From the NCBI RefSeq assembly GCF_017565645.3, contig NZ_CP086138.1, positions 124,001 through 188,000 on the forward strand: a stretch of 64,000 bases of DNA, written 5' to 3'. Below are positions 57,982 through 64,000 of the stretch, piece by piece. The notes beneath the pieces are model-generated. The model searched no databases. It saw only the letters and a program-made list of their open reading frames with translations, and was not told the DNA's origin. The DNA is from Bradyrhizobium barranii subsp. barranii. GTDB lineage: Bacteria > Pseudomonadota > Alphaproteobacteria > Rhizobiales > Xanthobacteraceae. A program made the position numbers and the translations under genes. How positions within the stretch are numbered: position 1 is the first letter of the stretch; each line of letters begins with the position of its first letter.

Positions 57982-58125
57982 CCCTCTCAGCACGCGAGTC
58001 AGATTGTTCCGTCTCGTTCTACTGATCCCATGCTGGGAGAGCCATACGGCTGATCCCGAAGAGAAGCACGGCCCCGCGAGCGGTACCGAACCCAAGGAGG
58101 CACCCAATCAAGCCCTTGACTAATT
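57982..58125 (+). other. IS110 3' noncoding segment
   Basis: The sequence from GCACGCGAGTCAG to CTTGACTAA matches 34363-34492, the non-coding 3' end of the IS110 element. It is displaced ahead of the middle part of the transposase. The following ~80 nt (58126-58205) match nothing recognised in the window; a short open frame reads SDFQLLSDLRMLAGEVAELLDEIERF. Confidence 0.7.
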
Positions 58126-58205
58126 CCGGCTCGAGTGATTTCCAGCTTCTGTCTGATCTTCGGATGCTAGCCGGGGAAGTCGCGGAACTCCTTGACGAGA
58201 TTGAA

Positions 58206-58544
58206 CGGTTTCACACAACTGCATCGCAAAGTGCTTCTACTTGCCCGGGAAAGCGAGGTCTGTCATCGGTTGATGACGATCCCTGGTGTCGGCCCCGTCA
58301 CGTCGCTGGCCTTTATCAGCACGATCGACGTTCCCGCCCGCTTCAAGAGTTCGAAAGCCGTCGGGCCGTCCCTTGGATTGACGCCAGTTCTCAACCAGTC
58401 CGGCGAAAGCCACCGCATCGGCCGGATTTCGCTGTGCGGTGATGAAGCCATGCGAGCGCTACTCTATGAGGCCGCACAGGTCATGCTGACGCGGGTGCAG
58501 AAATGGTCCTGGCTCAAGGCGTGGGCCATGCAGATCGCCAAACG
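58206..58544 (+). pseudogene. IS110-family transposase, C-terminal segment
   Basis: FTQLHRKVLLLARESEVCHRLMTIPGVGPVTSLAFISTIDVPARFKSSKAVGPSLGLTPVLNQSGESHRIGRISLCGDEAMRALLYEAAQVMLTRVQKWSWLKAWAMQIAKR, then IS256 sequence from 58545. It corresponds to residues ~205-310 of the intact copy. Confidence 0.88.
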
Positions 58545-59153
58545 AACATCCTGATCGCCGTCGTCGACGGTCTGAAGGGCTTTCCCGAGGCGATCAACAG
58601 CGTCTTTCCCAAGGCGATGGTCCAGACCTGCATCGTGCATTTGATCCGCAACAGCCTATCCTTCGTGTCCTGGAAGGATCGCAAGGCGATCCTTCCCTCG
58701 ATCAAGGCGATCTATCATGCCGAGAATGCCGACGCCGCTCTGCTCAGGCTCGAGGACTTCGAAGCCGAGTGGGGCAAGCGCTATCCCGCGATCGGGGCGG
58801 CCTGGCGCCGGGCGTGGGAGCACGTCATTCCGTTCTTCGCCTTCGCGCCGGAGATACGCAAAATGATCTATACCACCAACGCGGTCGAGGCGCTGAACCG
58901 TTCGCTGCGCAAGATCATCAAAACACGCGGCAGCTTCCCCAACGACGAGGCGGCGATGAAGCTGCTTTACCTCGCCATCAGAAATGCCGGCATCCATTGG
59001 CGACGACCGGTTGCATGGACGGCCGCAATGGGCCAGTTTGCCATCCAGTTCGGCGAGCGCTTTGCAGGCTCAGCGGACTGACCCCATGGGGTCAGTCCGC
59101 TGACCCCGCAAACCCCTCACAGAGACGCTCTTACACAAAACTTCTGACACTCC
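58545..59153 (+). pseudogene. IS256-family element, 3' half
   Basis: NILIAVVDGLKGFPEAINSVFPKAMVQTCIVHLIRNSLSFVSWKDRKAI...IYTTNAVEALNRSLRKIIKTRGSFPNDEAAMKLLYLAIRN, stop at 59079-59081, then the right terminus CTTCTGACACTCCCC. It completes the half at 57233-57981 if the 57233-58544 segment is turned around. Confidence 0.88.
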
Positions 59154-59372
59154 CCGTGCTGATCGCAAGGACGCGACCGTACAAGAGCCCAAAGCGAACT
59201 CATCTCGTCCATCGTCCCGCGAGGGACCTCCTCCCGCTAAACAACGGGTGCGTGGACCGCGCGTCGCACTATTGTGCCGCGGGCGTGGCCTCCCGTGTCC
59301 AGCGGAATTCCGTTCCGTCGCTCCACATGCGGTGCATGATGACGGCGAGCCGCCGCGCCAAAGCGACGATCT
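59154..59372 (-). pseudogene. IS110 transposase 3' tail, inverted
   Basis: Minus strand matches 34152-34364 of the intact IS110 element: IVALARRLAVIMHRMWSDGTEFRWTREATPAAQ and part of the 3' noncoding end. GTGCTGA occurs on both sides of the IS256 ends, so IS256 inserted in this IS110 tail before the rearrangement. Confidence 0.82.
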
Positions 59373-59803
59373 GGACACTCGAGGTTCTCGGGTTCGATCA
59401 CCTGCTCGATGCGCGGCAGGTGCGCGGGAAAGGCACGGGCAGCGCGCCTGGTCCGGCGGCTGGACGGCGCCGTGCCGGCGCGGCGCGCACGATCGTCCTG
59501 GCGTTCCTGGACTTCGGCGATGGCAATCTCGATGTCCTCGAGAACCAGTTGCATCTGATCGGGATTGAACTTCTCCGAGCGTTTACCGAAACGTGCGCGC
59601 TCGTACTCCTTCACGAGCAGTTCGAGGCGTTCGACGCTCTCTTTGGACGCAGCCAGTTCACTCTCGACATGAAGGCGCGCCGAGCATTCATCGTCTGCGC
59701 GACGACGCTCGGCTTCAATCATCGCTTCCTGCGCGCGGAAGAGCGCGCGCACATCGGCGGGCAGCGCTGCAAGACGGGCGGGATCAATGGGGGACGGCGG
59801 CAC
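59373..59803 (-). pseudogene. IS66 TnpC, N-terminal fragment
   Basis: From GTG at 59803: MPPSPIDPARLAALPADVRALFRAQEAMIEAERRRADDECSARLHVESELAASKESVERLELLVKEYERARFGKRSEKFNPDQM...HLPRIEQVIEPENLECP, then a switch to IS110 antisense. The match to 34560-34990 is nearly complete. Confidence 0.87.
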
Positions 59804-59933
59804 ATCCGCAAGCTATCATCCCAAAGCCCCGCGCGAAACAGGTTGTCGGGTCTGAGTCAGTTCGCCGCAGCTGGCGTCGTCGCGACAATCCGTTCGCCCA
59901 CTCGCTTCCAGTTCAGCCCTTCAAACGAGGGGA

Positions 59934-60317
59934 TTGAGGAATGTCCCTGATAGTGAGTCTGACGAATCATTTCCGGAGGTGGTCGAGGTTGGGGACCCCC
60001 ACCATCCTTTGTGGGGGCGCTCATATCGAGTGATTAGGAAGATCGGTCAGCGAGGCCGAGGCATTCCCGCTTCGTATGAAGTTGAGTATCGCGCAGGAAG
60101 CAGTCTTCTGATTCAAGCAACCGCAATCGAATATTATGAGCAAGAGGCAAATCAGATTAAGCTGAGTATGGAGGCTCTACTCGAGCTTTTATCGACAGCG
60201 GATTGTCCCGACGCACATGAGCATGGATCCAGCCGATCTTTGGTCGACGCTGACGCCCGCGCTCCGACGCCAGATCGTCGAAGACGTCGCCGCAATTTTG
60301 GCGGAGATCCCTCATGA
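59934..60317 (+). CDS. DUF5372-like small protein upstream of the recombinase (copy 2)
   Basis: 127 residues, identical in translation to the gene at 32635-33018. It overlaps the recombinase start by 4 nt. An overlapping alternative frame starts at 60217. Confidence 0.6.
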   Translation: MRNVPDSESDESFPEVVEVGDPHHPLWGRSYRVIRKIGQRGRGIPASYEVEYRAGSSLLIQATAIEYYEQEANQIKLSMEALLELLSTADCPDAHEHGSSRSLVDADARAPTPDRRRRRRNFGGDPS

Positions 60318-62401
60318 AGTCCGAGCTGGTCACACCAAGCCACTTGGCGCGCAAAGCCGTAGTCTACATCCGGCAGTCGACGCCCCATCAGGTCGTAAGC
60401 AATCAGGAGAGCCTGCGCCTTCAATACGCGCTTCGCCAGCGCGCCCGCGAACTCGGATGGCGTGAGGCGGCCATCGACGTGATTGATGCCGATCTCGGGT
60501 TGAGCGGCGCGTCTATAGCACAGCGTAACGGCTTCAAGGAACTCGTTGGCCGTGTTGGCCTGAGTGAAGTGGGACTCATCCTGTCGATCGACGTGACCCG
60601 CTTGGCGCGTAATTGTACCGACTGGTATCCGCTCCTGGATATCTGTGGTCTACGTGGCTGCCTGATCGCCGACCGCGATGGTGTCTATGATCCGGGCACT
60701 CCCAACGGACGGTTGCTTCTCGGGCTGAAGGGTTCGATCTCCGAGCTTGAGCTACATACGATCCGCAGCCGGCTGACCGCCGGCCTGCTGGCCAAAGCCG
60801 AACGCGGCGAACTTGCGGTTATGCTGCCAATCGGGCTGATGCGGGACCCGAGCGGTGTGGTCGTTAAGGATCCCGACATGGCCGTGCAAGGGCGGCTCGG
60901 TCTCGTCTTCCAGTTATTCCTGCAGCTGCGCAGCGTTGCCAAGGTCATGCGAGCGTTGAACGAGCGTGACCTGGAACTGCCGCGTCGTGATCGATATGGC
61001 GATTTGTGCTGGACGCGCGCGACGCTGGCTGCCGTCGCGGCGATCTTGAAGAACCCCGCATACGCGGGCGCCTTTGTCTATGGACGAACCCGCTTCCGGC
61101 CGCCGAAGCGGGAGGGGGCCCTGCCACAAAAGGCTCCGCGGCCGATGGAGGAGTGGCGGATCGTCGTTAAAGATCGATATCCAGCCTATATCGACTGGCC
61201 AATTTATGAAAAAATCCGATCCGTCATCAGAGATAACCGAGCCGAATACATGCGCATCAAAACCCGCGGCGCGCCTCGCAATGGCGAGCTCCTGCTCCAC
61301 GGCATTGCCTGGTGCGCACGATGTGGCCATAAGATGTACGTCCGCTACAAGGGCGGCGGCGAATATGTATGCAATCACCTGCGTACCCAGGAAGGTCAGC
61401 CAACCTGCCAACACATCCGCGCCGCCCATATCGATGCAGCCGTTGGCGACGCATTCCTAACCGCACTAGCGCCGGCCGAACTCGATGCCTTGTCGCGCTC
61501 CCGCCGGGTGCAGCAGCAGACGAACAATGCGCTACGCTCCAGTGCAGAACGAGAGCTCGAGCGCAAGCGATACACGGCGGCGCTCGCCGAACGGCAGTTC
61601 AACCGAGCTGATCCAGATAATCGGTTGGTCGCCTCGGAACTCGAGCGTCGATGGGAAGCGGCGCTAAACGACGTGCGCGCCGCCGAAGAGGCGCTTGCCC
61701 GACAGACGCCGCCCAAAGCCATCACACAAGTGGCCATAAGCAAGGAGCTCAACGACAAGGTCATCAGCCTCACCGGCCGCCTCCCGCAGATATGGGGTGA
61801 CGAGACTATCTCGGATGCGCATCGCAAGGCGTTGTTGCGATGTCTCATCGAAAAGGTCGTTCTCGACCGCGGTGAGCGCGACTTGGCCCTGGCTAGGATC
61901 GTCTGGCGGGGAGGCGCCGTGACGGAGCTCGAAGTGAAGATGAGCGTCAACTCCGTCACCAGATTGACGCGAGGCACAGAGATGCGGGAACGCCTTCTGA
62001 CGCTCGCTCGCGACGGCGTCCCAGACGACAAGATCGCCACAATCCTTACTCGGGAAGGTCACCGCTCTCCCCGTTGCGCCGATAAGGTGCTGCCTATCAC
62101 CGTTGGGCGGCTCCGTCGTGCCGCCGCCATCAAGGTAACTGCCCAGCGCAGCCGATGGGAGCATGACGACTCATACCTCAGCCCGCCCGAACTGGCCCGA
62201 AGGCTCGAGATTCCAGTAAACTGGCTCTATGTTCAGATCCGAACCAAGCGTTTGCTAATTGATCGCCAGCCCAGCGGCGCCTATCTCTTCCCGAATACAC
62301 CATCCGTTCTTCACGCCATCGGAGACCTTCGAAACCACGTCATCGCGCAACTTGATCTAAGAATCTGTCAGCCTAACAAGGAGGGGCATCAACATGGGTG
62401 A
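60314..62401 (+). CDS. large serine recombinase (copy 2)
   Basis: 695 residues, identical in translation to 30551-32638, with catalytic Ser in RQSTPHQV, DVTRLARN and the zinc ribbon CARCGHKM/CNH. The stop overlaps the tnpB stop on the opposite strand by 13 bp. Identity of two copies 30 kb apart shows a recent duplication or gene conversion. Confidence 0.92.
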   Translation: MKSELVTPSHLARKAVVYIRQSTPHQVVSNQESLRLQYALRQRARELGWREAAIDVIDADLGLSGASIAQRNGFKELVGRVGLSEVGLILSIDVTRLARNCTDWYPLLDICGLRGCLIADRDGVYDPGTPNGRLLLGLKGSISELELHTIRSRLTAGLLAKAERGELAVMLPIGLMRDPSGVVVKDPDMAVQGRLGLVFQLFLQLRSVAKVMRALNERDLELPRRDRYGDLCWTRATLAAVAAILKNPAYAGAFVYGRTRFRPPKREGALPQKAPRPMEEWRIVVKDRYPAYIDWPIYEKIRSVIRDNRAEYMRIKTRGAPRNGELLLHGIAWCARCGHKMYVRYKGGGEYVCNHLRTQEGQPTCQHIRAAHIDAAVGDAFLTALAPAELDALSRSRRVQQQTNNALRSSAERELERKRYTAALAERQFNRADPDNRLVASELERRWEAALNDVRAAEEALARQTPPKAITQVAISKELNDKVISLTGRLPQIWGDETISDAHRKALLRCLIEKVVLDRGERDLALARIVWRGGAVTELEVKMSVNSVTRLTRGTEMRERLLTLARDGVPDDKIATILTREGHRSPRCADKVLPITVGRLRRAAAIKVTAQRSRWEHDDSYLSPPELARRLEIPVNWLYVQIRTKRLLIDRQPSGAYLFPNTPSVLHAIGDLRNHVIAQLDLRICQPNKEGHQHG

Positions 62402-62697
62402 TCGAACAGCGCTTCGAACTGCACGCGCGTCAGATGCATGACGCCGTCGCTGATCTGCGGCCACTCGAAACGACCATCGCGGCCAAGGCGCTTGTAGACC
62501 AAAACGAGGCCCGTGCCGTCCCATAGCAAAATCTTCAGCCGGTCGGCGCGCTTCGAACGAAAAACCACGATCAGGCCCGAATGCGGATCGAGCCCAAGCG
62601 TGTTTTGCACAAGACCGGCCAGCGCGTCGTGCCCACACCGGAAGTCAACAGGACGCACAGCAAGCACAATCCGCAGTCCCTGCGCCGGAATGATCAT
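62389..62697 (-). CDS. tnpB: IS66-family TnpB (copy 2, frame intact)
   Basis: 102 residues: MIIPAQGLRIVLAVRPVDFRCGHDALAGLVQNTLGLDPHSGLIVVFRSKRADRLKILLWDGTGLVLVYKRLGRDGRFEWPQISDGVMHLTRVQFEALFDHPC. It keeps the base lost in the copy at 30256, but ends early at the recombinase module, about 15 residues shorter than the TnpB at 43251. Confidence 0.85.
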   Translation of the reverse strand: MIIPAQGLRIVLAVRPVDFRCGHDALAGLVQNTLGLDPHSGLIVVFRSKRADRLKILLWDGTGLVLVYKRLGRDGRFEWPQISDGVMHLTRVQFEALFDHPC

Positions 62698-63072
62698 GCG
62701 CCGCGCTCGATCGCAGTCACGATCTCCGCGATCCGCACCGCCGACACGTCCGCATCCAGGCGGACCGAAACCTTGCCAATCGTAATCTCGACGGGCCCCT
62801 CGCTCTTGCCTGACGCCGCTGGATCGCTCAGCTCGATCGACACGAAATCCGCCGCGTCGTCCGTGACCAATGCGAGCCGGCCAGCACGCGCCAATCTGCG
62901 CCACGTCGTCAACTGCTGGGCCTTCACACCATAACGCCGTGCGACATCACATACCCGGGCGTCGGGCTTCATGCTCTCGAAAACAGCGCGCCCCTTGATC
63001 TCCGCAGACCATAACCGGCCTCCAGAACGCGTCCGGCGCGTAAGCTTCCCTACAAAGCCATCAGCTTCGGCT
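62694..63072 (-). pseudogene. tnpA: IS66-family TnpA, N-terminus lost
   Basis: DGFVGKLTRRTRSGGRLWSAEIKGRAVFESMKPDARVCDVARRYGVKAQQLTTWRRLAR...IAEIVTAIERGA; the first ~13 codons are replaced at 63072 by IS21 sequence. A start at the internal ATG (62972) would keep the helix-turn-helix. Confidence 0.8.
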
Positions 63073-63698
63073 CAAGCCGCGCCGAACTGTTTGCCGAACT
63101 CGACAAACCCAAGCTAACCCCGCTGCCAGATCAGCCTTATGCCTTCGCACGCTGGAAGCGCTGCCGCCTCGCTCCCGATTATCATGTCGAGGTCGACGGC
63201 CATTGGTACTCCGCGCCGTATCGTCTGATTGGCGAGCTGGTCGATGCCCGTATCGACGATCGGACGGTCGAGATCTTCCACAAGGGCCAGCGGATCGCCA
63301 GCCATGCCCGCGCGCCCAACCGACGCGGACACACCACCATCGCCGACCACATGCCCAGCGCCCATCGCCGCTACGGCAAATGGACCCCCGCCGCGGTGAT
63401 CGCCGCCGGCGAGCGGATCGGTCCTTCGACAGCAGCGTTTTTCCAGGCCGTGATCGACGCCCGGCCCCATCCAGAACAAGGCTTTCGAACCTGCCTTGGT
63501 ATTCTGGCGCTCGTCAAAAGCTACGGCGCCGAACGCCTCGACGCAGCCTGCCGGAGGGGCATCCTCATCAAGGCGCGCTCCGTCGCCTCGATTAGATCGA
63601 TCCTCCAGAACGGCCTCGATCGCACGTTCTTCGACGAATCTTTCGAGCACCAGCCCCTGCGCCACGGCAACATCCGCGGACGCGACTACTTCCACTGA
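63073..63698 (+). pseudogene. istA: IS21-family IstA, C-terminal part (second IS21 type)
   Basis: The frame reads SSRAELFAELDKPKLTPLPDQPYAFARWKRCRLAPDYHVEVDGHWYSAPYRLIGELVDARIDDRTVEIFHKGQRIASHARAPNRRGHTTIADHMPSAHRRYGKWTP...GFRTCLGILALVKSYGAERLDAAC, the C-terminal half of IstA. It differs clearly from the IstA at 12882. The catalytic half is missing at the IS66 junction. Confidence 0.85.
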
Positions 63699-63716
63699 AG
63701 CAAGGAGAGACCCGGC

Positions 63717-64000
63717 ATGCTTAACCACCCAACCCACGAACGGCTGATCGAGCTTGGCCTGACCGGAATGGCCAAGGCCTTCGAGGAGCAGCGCCGATCG
63801 CCCGATCTCGAAGCCCTGCCGTTCGAAGATCGCATCGGCCTGTTGGTCGACCGCGAAGCCGCCGAACGCGACACCAGGCGGCTCACCACGCGCCTCAAGA
63901 TCGCCGCACTGCGCCAGACTGCTTGCGTCGAGGACGTCGATCTGCGCACCCCGCGGGGCATCGACCGCGCCGTTTTCGCCAAACTGGTCGAAGGTCGCTG
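63717..64000 (+). CDS. istB: IS21-family IstB, N-terminal part (cut by window end)
   Basis: ATG at 63717 with AAGGAGAG upstream. MLNHPTHERLIELGLTGMAKAFEEQRRSPDLEALPFEDRIGLLVDREAAERDTRRLTTRLKIAALRQTACVEDVDLRTPRGIDRAVFAKLVEG is the IstB N-terminal region; the ATPase core lies beyond the window. Confidence 0.87.
   Translation, partial: MLNHPTHERLIELGLTGMAKAFEEQRRSPDLEALPFEDRIGLLVDREAAERDTRRLTTRLKIAALRQTACVEDVDLRTPRGIDRAVFAKLVEGR

Larger units (their letters stand above)
59373..63072. mobile_element. second IS66/serine-recombinase unit, truncated at both ends
   Basis: Inverted relative to the composite at 29767-36297 and without its IS110 insertion. It holds the N-terminal part of tnpC (minus), the DUF5372-like gene and recombinase (plus), and tnpB and tnpA (minus). 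The tnpC side is cut at 59373 by IS110 tail sequence; the tnpA side is cut at 63072 by an IS21 fragment. Confidence 0.85.

Overview
The window looks like an accessory island or symbiotic plasmid segment of a rhizobial alphaproteobacterium, most likely Bradyrhizobium or a close relative. This rests on high GC, a NEL/IpaH-type type III effector (NopM-like) preceded by a tts-box-like promoter, a TraR/TraM quorum-sensing pair of the Agrobacterium/Rhizobium conjugation type, and IS families typical of rhizobial symbiosis islands. The species cannot be fixed from the sequence. No rRNA, complete tRNA, CRISPR array or replication origin was seen. Most of the window is mobile DNA and the genes it has broken.

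Left part (1-23 kb). A cut IS630 copy is followed by three tRNA 3'-end fragments within 450 bp, which look like stacked attachment-site scars. Next come a LuxR-family traR and its antiactivator traM, the latter abutted by an IS630 copy. From 4 to 19 kb lies a decayed defence-type island: a PIN-like protein, a NACHT/STAND-type NTPase split by an IS3 element and frameshifted, a 5'-truncated PD-(D/E)XK nuclease, a HEPN-motif protein, an AbiE-type toxin/antitoxin pair with a clear promoter, an unassigned two-gene unit, a trypsin-like remnant, an HNH protein cut by IS630, and a DUF3800 remnant fused to a 3'-truncated group II intron. IS701, EAL, IS110, SANT-like and IS1380 fragments follow.

Middle (23-42.7 kb). 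Remains of a sugar or sugar-acid catabolic locus: Gfo/Idh/MocA dehydrogenase, an ABC ATPase tail, GMC oxidoreductase, a second truncated GMC gene, a truncated 3-hydroxyisobutyrate-dehydrogenase-like gene, an MFS transporter and an IlvD/Edd dehydratase. The dehydratase lies in three pieces (37575-36298, 29766-29581, 28181-27902), separated by an IS66-based composite (8-bp target duplication) and an IS256 element (9-bp duplication), and also carries a frameshift. The composite holds tnpA, a frameshifted tnpB, a module of a large serine recombinase plus a DUF5372-like gene, an IS110-type element and a damaged tnpC. A LysR tail, several small hypothetical genes and a doubly frameshifted tctA follow.

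Right part (42.7-64 kb). A complete IS66 element with a UPF0149 passenger and an 8-bp target duplication; a DUF3892 gene; an exact array of 53 copies of a 16-bp unit; a DUF4365 remnant cut by an IS256 fragment; an intact PLP-dependent sulfur-amino-acid enzyme with a structured leader; a NEL effector broken by an IS110 element and a frameshift; small secreted or membrane hypotheticals; a cold-shock-like remnant; a scrambled IS110/IS256 mosaic; a second inverted copy of the IS66/serine-recombinase unit; and the end of another IS21 element running off the window.
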